A DNA stretch of 64,000 bases from Pestalotiopsis fici W106-1. Its lineage: Eukaryota; Ascomycota; Sordariomycetes; Amphisphaeriales; Sporocadaceae. Shown here one piece after another: positions 9,573 to 22,711 of the stretch. Both the position numbers and the translations under genes were made by a program. Position 1 is the stretch's first letter; each line of letters begins with the position of its first letter. The stretch is from contig NW_006917091.1 in assembly GCF_000516985.1 (NCBI RefSeq), positions 1,750,977 to 1,814,976 of the forward strand, in the 5' to 3' direction. The notes under the pieces are model-generated. The model worked only from the letters and a program-made list of their open reading frames with translations, had not been told where the DNA came from and ran no database searches.

Positions 9573-12500
9573 CATCAACGACCTCGCAATGCTTAGGTCT
9601 TTGCTTTGGTGTTTCTTTCAACAGCCTTGGCAAGTACAACCATAAAAAAGGAGGGAGAAAAGCACTACGTGATGTTCAGGTACATCATCATCGATACGCA
9701 ACAACGAAGACCGAAATGTTTCTGCCTTTATTTCCTTTGTTTCAGAGCAATCTTTTCAGCATCGGCTCTCATGCTTTTCCCTTTCGTCTATCAGCATAGA
9801 TGTCGCCACTTTTCCAGAACGAGCCGACGGCATCTCTAGGATACCCGCTGCATCATTTTCGTCACGACATTTTCAAGATACCATTGCATCACTTTCCGGC
9901 GTCATTGTTTGTTTTCTCTCTCTCTTGAGCACGTTGGGAGACGAGCTGTCCGCCAACATCGGGTTCCCCGATGGGAAATTCGCAGAACATGGAGGAACCG
10001 TTATTGAGATACATGCAGGCATGGGTCGAATGCGGTTTTGCCACGATTTGATGCGGAGACAGTTTGATATACTTTCTAGGGGGAGCAGGTAGCAAGCATG
10101 CCTCATTCTTTGGTGGATGGCAGAGAAAGGTCAAAAGGATAGGCCAAATGTTTCTGATTTGCAGCGTTCACAGGAAAATAAAACCACAAAAAAACCACAA
10201 TAATGACTTGATTGACTTGATTTGAGGTGATTGCTTAAGATGACAGATAATTACGGATTCAGAACACATGGCCCAGTCGAGAACACACACAAACACAATC
10301 TCGGCTCGTGCTTGAATGAACCTATTCCATATTGTTAATTTACGAAGGATCAACTACATATCTCTTGTCTCTGATACTGACAACCACATCTTCGTATTGC
10401 CACAAAATGCAAGTGAGATTGAAGCCTCCCAGGATGGACCCGAATGTCTACCTTGATAACAGTTGAAATATGGATCCCTTTACAAGGTGGGTGAGATGCC
10501 GATAGTACACGCACCTGAGACGGGCCCAACCACGACGATCACTTGAAGTGGATATTATTTGACATTCCATTCGTCCAGCCAACTGATTGCCATGTGAAGA
10601 TGCCCGATACGAACGATCCCTTGGATTTCAGTACAGGCTATCGATATCAAGATGTTCAAGAGCCATTTAGGAAATTCTATAGCAAAAACAAGGCTGGCAA
10701 AGCCAAGGCATCCTGTGGTTATTTTCCCACGTTATACAAGGTCCAGCCCTTCAAGTCAGAGAGAAGTTATTCAAGCATATGGCAGTCATTGTCGGTCACG
10801 CCCAAGCTGATCCCCCCTATTTCAGCCTCGACATGTGAATATGGGGGAAGTCCCTGAATATTGCAGATTGCCGGTAGCCATGGCGATAGGAAATGCCTCT
10901 TTTGCGGGGGAAGCAAAAGATGTGGTTCGGTGATTTTTCAGCCTCATATATTCCGGCCAAAAAAGCACGCAATTGGATCAAGAAAACTTGGGATCTACCA
11001 AAAAAATGGTTCGCGGATAATCGAGAATGACGTCATGATTGTTTACTGTATGCTAATCGCTACTAGTAGTAAATAATCCGCGGCTTTATGCAAGTCCGGG
11101 CGACCTTTTGCTTAGCGCTGGTGCATGGATGTGCACTTTGCATCGGGAGGGAATCGGAATTTGACCGAGGGAGGAAAATACCTACTGGACAGACCCGTAA
11201 CAGGCCGATGTCTGTGTTATTTTTGATGGCTTCACATTGCCGGTATATTTGCCAGATAAGACAATTGGCACACCACCAAATAAAAAGGGCCCGGACACGG
11301 GCCGAGTTGCCCTTCGGTGCGCATGTGGCAATTTCGAACTCACTAAAGTCCCCTTTCCCCTCTTCTTTTTTTTCTTTCGGAGACATAAAACTGGGAACTT
11401 GTCTTTCGGGAGGAATCGCATGCGATGCAAGTTTGCAGATTGTTGGGCGGTGAACCCGAGACGGAGGTTGGGAAAAGGGTGGTGGTCGTCGTGTGGTTTT
11501 CTCCACCCCCAATTTTGCCATTTTCCGTTGTGTTGTTTTTGTCTGGTGCACGATACCAAAAGATGGGGTCTATATATAACTCTAAGAGCAGCCGGTGCGT
11601 CTTAGTCTGAGTGGAAACCTGTGGATCAGCGTATATACTTGGACGGTTGGGCACGGTGAATTTGGCCGAGGAAGTTTGCAGGTAAGATAATGTTGATAGT
11701 GTTTTAATTACGTGTTCAACAAAGTACTTCTCATGGGATATAGCCATGGTGATTCTGCTATGGGGTGTTTCATCTTTGGGATCTCGGAGAGTGAACAGCG
11801 AGGTTATAGTATAGCAATTCCAAAGCGGCGGGTCGGTGCATGCCAAGTGCGTAAAAGGCTTCTGGTAGGGATTACCGATACTCTCACTGTTGCGTTGGGG
11901 GTAGACAACCTCTGGAGCAGGAAATCCCGAGATGACTGCAACCTCCAGTGCATGAATGCTTCAGCCGAGATGGTGTAAGTAAAATTCTACATATTGATTG
12001 ATGATACGCTACAAATGGAATATGATGGCTGATGCACGTGGGACGCAAAACCGAATGTTGTGCCATGCAGTATGAACGAATATGTTTGACCTCTGCTGGG
12101 TTGTCTTATGTACGGCGTACGCTTAAGCGGTGACATGGTAAGCTGACTGTCGTATCGACAAAGGAGGGCTACTAAATGTGAGCGACCAAGCAACGTTTAC
12201 ATGTATGTGACCACCTCGTATGTCTTTTCTCGTAGGTAGATTTGTATATCTGATGATTGCGCCCATTGCTGTGCATATCTTCTGCTTGTCAGCTGTTTTT
12301 GCTTCCTTCAGCCTTCTTGGCCGCCATGCTGAGTCTAAAAGTGGCATGTTGAGCACATGCAATCCAATATTGGTGATTGCACTCTCCAAGGCCTCAAGCA
12401 CGGCACTTTTTGTGAGCCGAATAGGATGGATGCAGCCGCGGATTGATGCCGCGACCTGTCGAAGAGATTTATTACTCAGCTGAGTATTCCGATGTGATGG

Positions 12501-15500
12501 ACTATCGGATGGGACTTGGACCTTTCAAGAGGGTGCGAAGCCTTCGCAATTGCCAAAAAGAGTCATGATTATCCAATCACGGCCTCGGCAAGACCCTTTA
12601 AGGATGGTGTCCAACTGTCTGCCAACCATTGCGAATCCTAGCCAAGGGCACCTGGACCACCGGCTGTACGGAACTCTGTGCTGCTTGACCCCAAATTCTC
12701 CAAACAGCTTGTCACTATTTACCTAGGTCAATTATTCGGCTGGTGTGAACGGTGGAATGACCCGGAGTCAACATGACATGACACGACAGTCGCAATCCCG
12801 GACATCTGGAAGACGTCTAGAAAGAAAATTTCAAACCATTGGAGCGAAAGAGCTTGGCCAAACATGCGCCCGGCTCATAGCGGCCCTGTCGCTACAACCG
12901 ACCAAAGCTTAAAACATGAGACCAGGTCGATATTGCCGGGGGGAATTGGACCAGGATCGTCGGTCCTTTCAACCGCCGCCGTGTCATCATGTCACTAACA
13001 AGTCGACGACAACGATGCTACGCAAAGTATCGTCTTGGGAAGAGTTGTTCGAGGAAGCCGTGGTCACAAGCTTTGAAATGGGCAGTCTGCGATTCGTAGT
13101 ATGCCCTTTTGCATGGGGGCTATTATTAAAAGGCCGGCATCTCCTAACCGCACCATCAGCGCAAGGTGCTTGTGCCGTCTAGCTGGTCCGATATCGAATG
13201 TTTAGATAGCCTGGATCAGGTGCTTGTCTGTCTAGTGTAGCCGTAGCTGTCATCTGGGAGGGAACCCTTTTAACATCTTGTCATTGACGCGGCTGCAAGC
13301 GAAGAAGAAAAGAGGAAGGGAAAAAGAAAAAAAAAAAAGGTCGATCAGTACCTAATCCAAGCTATAGGGCCGGGTATAAACCTGGGCAGTGGATATGATA
13401 CCTGACTGTCAAGAATACGAATGACGAGGTGGTATCGCTGCAGCTTTCCAGCATTGCCAGCACTAATAAGTATTTCTTGCTTTTTCCTCATTTGCGCTGT
13501 AGTGCTATATTGTGCACTAGGCGACTCAAGGAGGACGCGCAAGAAAGTGGACAGGAAGGCAATAACATACCCTCCAAATCATGACTCTGGTCTCAACAGG
13601 TCAATAGGAACGGACGGAGGGTGATTGGACCGAAACTACAGGTTATGTACCACGCCATATGAGAAGAATAAGAAAGTTCAGGTCTTGAGACATGGCCGGA
13701 AAGTGCGAGAAACATGGAACATTCTGTCGTCGTTCTAGACCAGTTTCTAGAGGCGGCATCGTGAAAGAGCATCTGATTTATCGTCCATCTTTATCGATAC
13801 GGCCCCCACATTGCGTATCATGACCACTTCAAATTGCCCCTCAGAGACTCTGATTTTTTGGGTTGCAAGCCCAGAAGCACGTACATGCCAATGATTCCAG
13901 TGCGATGTCGACAACGAACCTTCTTCGCCTTCCTGTGGTGCGATGCGGAACGGTACGGTACGGCACAGTCGGGGGCCACATGTGAAAAGTATTGTACAGA
14001 CCATGTAGGTTGAGATGCGGTGTCAGTTCCGGGCAAGCCTATTCTTAGTACATATGACAGCGGGCGTCCAGTACGATGGTGCTTCCGATTCATGCCTGGC
14101 TGTAATGGTGCTGGTGCAGTATCACGCACTTCGACGCGGGAACGACCGCCTCCTTGCGATTAGTATTGCTTCAAACATTGTACAATGCATATATCTATCC
14201 AGGTAGTAAGGCAGATATTATACAAGCACTTCGCTTGATACACGGCGGCAAGTGGCCTGGCCTGGGCGACATTCCTCCAGCCAGTCTCACACCCGGGTCG
14301 ATTTCCCCACCAAGCCAAACCAAGCTGTGCTCACTGTCGCTGAGCCTGGAGTGGCAACACCAAAAAGAGGAAGCCTGTCTACCTTACGTAGTACATATTT
14401 CGACCTGATACACGGCGAGCTTGATAGGTAGGCATGCACTGGAAAAAGGAAGCACAGAACCCTTGGCAACTCACTACAAGACACGTCTCGTCAATGGATA
14501 GCAATGTATGTGCAAGAGAAGCGAGAGGAAGACGTGGGCCAGGAATAGCGAAAAGAAGAAAGAATTGAAGACATCAATCAAAGACAAAAGATGTTCTCGT
14601 TCGCCCGCCTGGACTTGGGCAGGTAATAATAGACTCTGTTAACTTGAGCACCATCCAACCACAACAATCAATACCTACTACGTATCTACACAGTATCTAC
14701 CTACATCATCTCCCCGCGTCAACCCATATCTTGTCTTCTGCCTGCTGGCCATGATGATTTGCAGGCATCGGAGCAACTAGGGACGATTTTCTTACTGACT
14801 TACTGTACCTAGTACCTAGCCTGCTAGTTACTCTCGACGCACTCGCAGACGGATGCACTGATTGCCAATCAATCGATGTGCAAATCAGCACAATCCCGGC
14901 TGACGATTGATGCCAGACAGCAGACCTCTTCCTCCTTTCGGCTGAACTCGGTATCCAACAGGCAAGATCCATCAGCTATCGCGCGTCTGAATTACCTCAC
15001 TACGGCCAGCTTAGCCCCGCCCTTGCGGCGACGTCTACCAGTCAGAGCCACTAAGATCTGGTCCATTTCTTTCAGCAAGCCAACCAGCTAACCCCTACGG
15101 CTGCCCGCTTTTCCCTAGCACCACCGCTCGCTCGCTCGTTTCCTTCCAACCATCAAGCAAGCTTGTACTAAGCTCCATCCCAAGTTTCCCAATCAATCCC
15201 ACTCACATCTGCAAATCCATCCTCTGTCCCCTCACGAACGCTTGTTGTCGTATCATTATTTTTTTTCCCCCTTCTCCCTCCCCTGTCCCCACGTAGCCAT
15301 ACACGAGAGCATCGCACAACGCACAACATCCCACCTTCTTGCCAGCAAACTCTTCCTCTCGCACCACTCCGACGTCACTTTCACTCCGGTCTTCTGAGTG
15401 CAAGTAAACGACGGAAAAGAGAAGACCAAAAATTAGAGAGTGTCTGCTATTACCAGGCGCCACTCCCCCCAGGCCTTTTTTTGCCCCGTTACCAACAGCC

Positions 15501-15546
15501 GGCCCTTTGACATTGAGCGCGCCTTTTCAACCTGCTGCTCACCACA
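9573..15546. other. gene-poor region of about 6 kb upstream of sch9
   Basis: Short open frames occur on both strands (for example 10543-10857 and 11343-11846), but none has recognisable sequence, consistent splice structure or a neighbouring partner frame. I see no transposon termini or RNA gene. The last 900 bp before 15547 are CT-rich (runs such as GCTCGCTCGCTCG and TCTCCCTCCCC), consistent with a long transcribed leader and promoter of the kinase gene. Confidence 0.5.
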
Positions 15547-18500
15547 ATGTCTGGGTCGGAAGGTAGCTACGACCTGCTTCGGCGGGCAACCCAGGCGATG
15601 ATGTCAAAGTAAGTGCAAAACCCACTTTCGTTCTCGCGGTCTCTTCCTTGCCAGTGCAAATCCCACAAACCGCCGCTGCGGCGCCTTTACCCACTTCCCC
15701 TGACCAGTATGGTGTAATTACTGCATCGCAATTTCAATGCCATTTTGGTCTTCATTTCGTTTCACAATGGGCCGCTTCGTCTGCCTGCCTCGATCCGATC
15801 CAAAGGGATTTGGGAGCCTCCGCTACCACCACTGTGGTTGCTACCTACTGCCACCCGGGACACTATTACCAAGTGGCCTACCAGGGCCCGTGTACGTGCT
15901 GCATCCGAGCTTTTGCGCCTGTCCCATTTGCAGGCTGGTTCGGACTTGAGCGACCCCGTCGTCAGCTCTGCCAACAGAACAGCACCGCAGCACTGACTGC
16001 ACTGCACTGGCTGAAGGACCCTTGCCGCCAGGGTGCTGTGCTGCGTGTGGCGAGGGGTAATAGTGGATGTGGGCTGTTACTACCGAGCGATTCAAGCGGT
16101 CCGTTGGCGCGACCCTAACCACGATCAAATGTCGGGCACACACGAAAAGAGGGCCCCCCCCCCTCGTCCTATTCTCGAGTCAGGCAAGTGCTTGAGCCGA
16201 AGCAGCAATCAAGCTACCATGGGTCGGTATGGCGGCACTCATTGAGCGAGTGAAGTGATCCTGCTTGCGATCATGGTATTGAAACCATGAACGCCGTACG
16301 CGCTGCGCCCTGCTGTTCACCTTTGGACGAGGCCGCCCAGTGTCATTGTCTGAGCTACGTTACCGTCTGCCCAAGCTGGAATTTGTCAAGGACGAACCGC
16401 CAGAAACGCTTATCTCGCCAGGGAAAGCCTTGACTCTGACTCGTCCTCGGCCTCTACCCAAAACGGTGCATCCCAGGATCGATATCTGCAGCAATGTGCT
16501 TGCCCTGCCTTGAACTTCTCCTCCTACAAACCCCACCTAAAAAAATTATGGCCCTCTCACCACTTGCTTGCCCCCACTTTGAGACCCTTCAACCACATGG
16601 CGTCAAGTTCCGTAGCCCTGGCTTTTAATACCTGAAAGGCCCGGGAGTCGGGTTTTTGTAAAAATTTCCCACGCTTCCCAAACTCTTGTCCTGCATCCTG
16701 TTCTTGTCCTTGCAGCATCGTCATCGGCTTGACTGGTATGTCAAAGGGACAGAGTTACTACTCCTGCTTGGAAATGCGTGGTACGAGAGTATCTGCTCTC
16801 AGAAGGCCGCCTTAGCTCTGTTTACCAACAGTTTTTTTTTTTGCACCAATCAAACATACTCCAAATTCTATATTCACTTTTTCTTCTCCCAGCATTTGCC
16901 GCAGCAGCATCTGTCCTTTTATTACTCTTTTAGTTCATTTTTCTTCACTCGGAAGATTTGTCGATTTGAGTCAAGATAGCAAACATGACTGGTATTAACT
17001 TGCACAGTAGGCAGGGCACCACGGAGGACGACGGGGCCGATCAGATTGGATCTGATACCCCGAGGTCCGGTGTCGCTACGCCTCAGCCAGATCCCCAGGA
17101 TAAACGGCTGCCCGGTATCATGAGCTATTTTGGCCAGGTTCGTTCAAAGTCTCTGAGTTTCTTTCACAACACCTCGTCGTCTTCTCCCCAAGCACGAGAA
17201 TCCGAGAATGCTCGCCCAGCATCGCCCCGAGAAGAGAAGGAAGCCAGCACGTCACCAAAGTCGTTGCCTACACCCGATGAGCAAAACTCCACTTCCGAGG
17301 GCATGCCTCTCCTGCCACATGAGAAGAGCACACCCCCGAAAGAGTCGGAATCATCGCAACCTCAGAATGATCCATACCCTACACCTCCTTGTTCGCAGAC
17401 ACCATCGGAAAGAGGGCTCAAACTGAGCGATGCGAGCGGCGATGGCGCGGATCTTGCACGAAGAACCTCTCTGTCCCAGGCTTTCAAGCACGGGCAAAGC
17501 CCTTCAGAGGTTCAGCAGTCTCGACGCGCTAGCGTAGCATCTCCTCTTACAAACGTGGTCACTGCCACAAGTGCTGTTGGCCAGTTGTCTGTTCCCGATG
17601 CAAGCTCTGCTTCCAATACTTCACCACCAACCACTATTGCGCAAACCCCATCGGAAGCCCCTGGCAGTTATTTCCCTGCTTCAGTTGATCGGCTCAAGAA
17701 GCTAACACTTGATGGAACCGAAAAGAGCGGCCCCCCGACTCCTACTCGAGCGCTCTCATCTACGCAGACTTCGCAGACCGATGGCAAGAGTTCTTCGAGA
17801 CAGAACAGTGATAATGCCGAATCCACCGCCAGCGGTGTCATGACTCCGATCTCGGCTCAAACTGGTGGCGCAAAGGCTCCAAACTTCAAGGGAAAGCTTA
17901 CTATCAAGATTCTCGAAGCCAGGAACCTTCGCCGAAGCCGCGACCCTTACGTTGTAGCTGTGTTTCAACGCAGCGAGCTTATCTCTGGAGGACCAAGAAC
18001 GTTTCAAGATGAGGACGAATTGGATGTGCCACCGCCAGGGGCTGGTGGAATCCCAATCCAGCGGCAGGGAAGCGAGTCAGGCCGCTCCATGGCGATCCCG
18101 ATGAGGAGCCGCCAGAGCAGCAACACCAGCATGGGTGACTATGGCTCTTACCGCAACCGACCGAAACGTACTTTCTCCTGTCCTAAGTGGGACGCCGAGG
18201 CTGTCTTGTAAGTGTTCCTTTGATTCTTCCTTTCTTTTTAATGTTAGCCGGGCAGTCATGCTGATTCTTCTTCCAGTGATGTTGTGGAATCGGACATGCT
18301 TGTGGATATTTCTGTTTATGATCATGGGCCCAATGGGGAGGAACTCCTTGGACATGTGGACATCCAGGCCCAACAGTCCTCATCTGATGATTCCGTTCGA
18401 GGCTGGTATCCTTTGAAGGGAAATGTCGACACCAGCGCCGAACATGCACCCACGGGTGAGATCTACGTCGAGGTCATCTACCACGGAAATGAGAAGAGGC

Positions 18501-19714
18501 ACTATGGGCCAGACGACTTCCAAATTCTGCGGCTCATCGGCAAGGGTACTTTTGGCCAAGTTTACCAAGTGCGGAAGAAGGATACCGGGCGTATATACGC
18601 GATGAAGGTTCTGTCCAAGAAGGTCATTGTTCAAAAGAAAGAGGTCGCCCACACTGTCGGCGAAAGGAATATCCTGGTCCGAACAGCTACATCGGAGTCT
18701 CCCTTCATTGTTGGACTCAAGTTCTCTTTCCAGACACAGCAAGACCTGTTCCTGGTGACAGATTACATGTCTGGTGGAGAGCTGTTCTGGCATCTGCAAA
18801 AGGAGGGTCGGTTCGATGAGAAGCGGGCCAAGTTTTACATTGCGGAGTTGATCTTGGCGATACAACATCTTCACTTCAACGACATTGTGTATCGTGATTT
18901 GAAGCCGGAAAACATTTTGCTTGATGCAAATGGTCACATTGCACTCTGCGACTTTGGATTGTCAAAGGCGAACTTGACCAAGAACGACACGACCAACACC
19001 TTTTGCGGTACAACCGAGTACCTTGCACCCGAAGTGCTGCTCGATGAAGCTGGCTATACGAAGATGGTCGATTTCTGGTCGTTGGGTGTACTGGTCTTTG
19101 AGATGTGCTGTGGCTGGAGTCCTTTCTACGCCGAGGACACTCAACAGATGTACAAGAACATTGCTTTTGGCAAGGTCCGCTTTCCCAGAGACACCTTGTC
19201 GCAAGAAGGTCGCAACTTTGTCAAGGGTCTTCTGAACCGCAACCCCAAGCACCGTCTTGGTGCTATTGATGACGCGGAAGAGCTGAAGCGTCACCCGTTC
19301 TTTGCGGATGTGGACTGGGATGCTTTGTCTAAAAAGCTCATCACCCCACCCTTCAAGCCTAAGCTATTGTCCGACACGGACGTTTCTTATTTCGACCCAG
19401 AGTTCACAAATGCTCTGAACCAGAATGGATCTTTGAATGAGCGGGCTCAGCAACTTGCGACCGGCTTCGCCAACTCGACGCCGCTGTCGCCCACTGTACA
19501 GGCCAATTTCCAGGGCTTCACTTTCGTGGACGAGAGTTCGCTCGACGACCACATGGCTGATCGGTACGATGACGAGGAAATGCGGGATGCCCGCCGGGAC
19601 AACGACTGGGATGAACTTGATGATATTGATCTTCGAAAAGCCAACAACAGGATGAGTGGCATTGTTCGGACGGGTGCGAACGATGAGCCTTTCAACTCAC
19701 AATTCGACATGTAA
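15547..19714 (+). CDS. sch9: AGC serine/threonine kinase Sch9 (C2 domain plus kinase)
   Basis: Proposed four exons: 15547-15608, 16716-16735 (20 nt), 16980-18207, 18277-19714. All junctions are GT-AG, phases agree, and the product is 915 aa. Intron 1 is 1107 nt. If the upstream exons are not used, translation could start at the ATG at 16985 (residue 30). The Ser/Thr/Pro-rich N-terminus leads to a C2 domain at about 330-500 (KLTIKILEARNL, then a DVVESDMLVDISVYD stretch), and a kinase domain from about 518: GKGTFGQVY, ATP-site Lys about 547 (YAMKVL), YRDLKPEN with Asp about 644, DFG about 662, activation loop TFCGTTEYLAPE. The C-terminal hydrophobic motif FQGFTF (about 848) is the site TORC1 phosphorylates in yeast Sch9. 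Sch9 couples nutrient signalling to growth, ribosome biogenesis and stress resistance. Kinase identity is near certain; the first two exons are inferred. Confidence 0.93.
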
Positions 19715-20914
19715 TAGCTGGCCGATGGAGGGGCTTAGTTTATATCAGTGTTTCAGACTTGCAAAAAAAGGGGCAAGTTCGCAAAACATTTTACTTCAGA
19801 GTTTTAGCATCATTTGCATGAGCCGGCTGTTTGTTTGCACGGCGGTTAGGTATTTGCTCCTCCGACATCGAATAGTCTGGAGGCGTTCGGATCTGCAGAT
19901 AAAGCATCATGGCACATACAGACAGACAGAGATATCGTTGCAAAAACAACTTGTTCACAAGCATGGAGGTATGCAATTAATTGGTGATGGAGGTGACGAT
20001 GGGATCGGTATACAGATGATGCACAGATGTGGGCATGGACAGCAGTACTGGCATCACAAGTGGAAGAGCTTTCGAATAGGCTTCTACTCTAATGATTAGG
20101 GCTCTGTGGAGCCGAGGTTGATACCCTGCATGATGTTGGTTATCTAGTATAGGCAAATTGAGCACGATGTCATATCACGGAGTTATACAATGGTTTGATT
20201 GAAATGCGATTATTCATACAAGGACAATATTTGCCATACCTGGCTTTACGATGCCATACCAAGCTTAGACTATAGTGACAAATTATCTCTGCGGATATCT
20301 GTTGGCAATTGCTACAAGTGGCTGAGATTTAAGAACCAAGGTCTTTTGACTCTCCGTATATACAACTGTCAAGGTGAAATCCTATGCCAAGCAGCTCGGC
20401 ACTGCCCGAACTGAACCTGATATGATGGCTCAACTCGCGTTCCCTGCTGAGAAACATTGTCCCTATACTGCTAGGAGAGAAAATGATTAGTGATGGATTT
20501 CGTGATTTCCTTGAGATGATGATGATCATGATTGTCCAAGACGCGAGAGTCGGGCCTCTCTGCAATATTATACACCCCCACGATCTTGCAGACTTATATA
20601 GCGTATTCAATCTTGTCTCCTGTGGAATGATCGAAAATGTAAAATTCATGTTTTCGTGGACGTGCTTCTTGGTACATCTATTGAAGAAGGTGATTCATGT
20701 CGAGAGGTTATGTGATGTCCGTATGATTGCATGATTTCTATTCAATCTCTAGAATTCGCTGTTCTGCGTGCTTGAAATACTCACACAAAACCAGTTGCGA
20801 CTCGATTTTGTATCCCGGAGTTTCATAGAAGCCAGCACCCAAGCGATGATATCGTTGGCTATTGCTTTTTCTTAACAAGACCAGAAATCCCAAACCTTTA
20901 TGAGAGACCCAAGT
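19715..20914. other. intergenic between sch9 and the HET pseudogene
   Basis: The segment is AT-rich and holds only short random open frames on both strands. I see no RNA gene or repeat. Confidence 0.5.
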
Positions 20915-22711
20915 TTATAACAAGTATACGATGACGTCACCGGTAGACGATCCGTCATCAGCTTCAAGCTCCTGGTAGCCGCGTTCAAAGTCGGGCTGGA
21001 ACTTGAGATTGGCAATTTTTCTACCGTCTTGTAGTAATAATTCCTGACCACCACCAAAGGAACAATCGAGATCATCGCCCTTGTACAAAGTCAGAGGCAA
21101 TATGCAGTCAAGCACCGGACCCTGGACCACAATATAGCCCCCAAGAGCACGGCCGAAGCGGCCGGCTTGTGTAAACGTCAAGTCTTCACCTTTGAAGGTA
21201 ATGGTGGAGTGTCCACGCTCGGCAAAAAAAAAGAGGAGCCGATCGTATTCTGTCAGCCGCGGCACCGATGCCTCAGGACCACGAGGACGCCAGGTAGGAG
21301 GAGCCCCGGGTGTAGCAGGCTGCCTCGCCGTCGTTGAGCTCCTCGAAACCGAATCGGCCTACTGCCTTCCAGAGCAGATCACGGTGCAGGTGACTCTTGC
21401 GCAGTCCACATAGATATTCTTCCTCGGGTGGGTGGGGGCAAAGAGCTTGTAGGCGCTCTTGAGCGTGCGCGCCACGGGGTCACCCCATAGACCCAAAAGG
21501 TGCCGTTGCGCATAACACTCATACAGGATCTGATACTGGGTAAACAGCAACAGCCGCGATGAGACCAAGTCGCTCTTGGTACGTCCAAGCACGCTAGAAC
21601 AGCGGGCAGGGCCCATTATCGAAGTAAGGCAAACACGGGGGGTTGGGTTGGTGTCGTAGACGTCTAGCAGCAGCGACACCTCGCCCACGTAGCGTTTTGG
21701 CGTAGACGCCCCAGCTTGGCGGCCTCGAAAGATCATGTCCAACAGGCACAGAGTCGAGGCTTCAATGTGACGCCCGCTGAGGAAGCCTCGTGTGCTATCG
21801 ACGCCAAAGGTAGAGCCCAGTGTCACGTGGGCATTTGAAAAGTACTCAAACATGCGCGTGGCCTCCTTTTCCCAGTCGGTCTCGTCCTTTTGGATTACAC
21901 AGATGGAAACGATCCAAATGCATTCGAGACCTAGCATGCGAGTATATTGTATGGCGTCCTTGAACGTTCGAAGTACAACAGCCCAGGGAATCCCTTTTTT
22001 GAGTGTATTTCGATGCTTTCAACCGTTGTCAGACACGGCGGCGGCTGCTTGCCCCTGACAGTGCGTCAGAGCAGCATAGCGAGTTGCTCGGCGGTAGACT
22101 GGAAGTGTCTCGAATGAGGTGTATGCCGCAATCCTCGGCATTCTCTGGAATACGTATCAATCTTTTAGGAAGAACATGCTTCTCAGACTTGTAGGCCGGA
22201 GCAGTCGTGATTATGGACGCAATCATGGATATGACCATCAGCCCAAGACAGGGGCCGCGTCTGACCTGGGTCCGTGTATGGATGCCTGCCATTCGAGTAG
22301 ACTGTTGGCCCCGGCGGAGCGTCTACATTGTCGTCGTCATGGTATAGGTAGATTTTGATTCACATTGACTGCTCCCTTTGCCGACCACCAGCTCACACGA
22401 GTTGTCGAACCATATACCGGTCCCATTGAGCTTTCCTTACGAGCGCCGCACAACAGAGATTTGTCTGCGGAGGAGGACTGCTCGAGATGATTTCTGGTGA
22501 TTTCGCCGTTCCCATTTTTTGGTATGGAGGCGTCATAACTAATCATGTCATCCCAACGGCCATTCCAACGGCAAGTGGCACAGTCATCACCGGAATATCG
22601 CTTTCCATCTGCCCGCCAATCCTGTGCAAGCTGCAAGGGTTCCAACTCTGGTACACTTGATCTCGCTGCAAGCCTGTCCAAATTACTCGAATCTTCATTG
22701 GATCCGGCCAT
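20915..22711 (-). pseudogene. decayed heterokaryon-incompatibility (HET) domain gene
   Basis: HET-family blocks appear in the correct order on the minus strand but in changing frames. In order: LPKRLIRI with a DTSSLPPS tail (about 22190-22085); a frameshift; YAALTHC, where the usual Trp-Gly is replaced by Gln-Gly; an in-frame TGA at 22021-22019; GIPW and RTFKDAI; CIWIVSICVIQKDETDWEKEA (around 21900), matching the family's YLWIDSLCIIQDDxxDW block; a further frame change near 21360, where HRDLLWKAV is read; and finally a late segment with HSTITFKGEDL (21265-20915). The limit towards 22711 is uncertain because that N-terminal part is not recognisable. HET proteins trigger cell death when incompatible strains fuse; this copy cannot encode an intact product. 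Confidence 0.82.

Noticed and set aside
10543..10857. 104-codon open frame in the 9.6-15.5 kb desert
   Set aside because: Starts without a convincing ATG context, has random-looking composition, and no exon can be attached on either side.
12123..12480. Minus-strand open frame with a helical-looking peptide (AVLEALESAITNIGLHVLN)
   Set aside because: Open for about 110 codons, but no start, splice partner or recognisable family could be found.
15648..16118. 156-codon open frame inside the first intron of sch9
   Set aside because: Begins with a GTG/ATG-poor context, has no family features, and lies within a segment bounded by good splice signals for the kinase gene.
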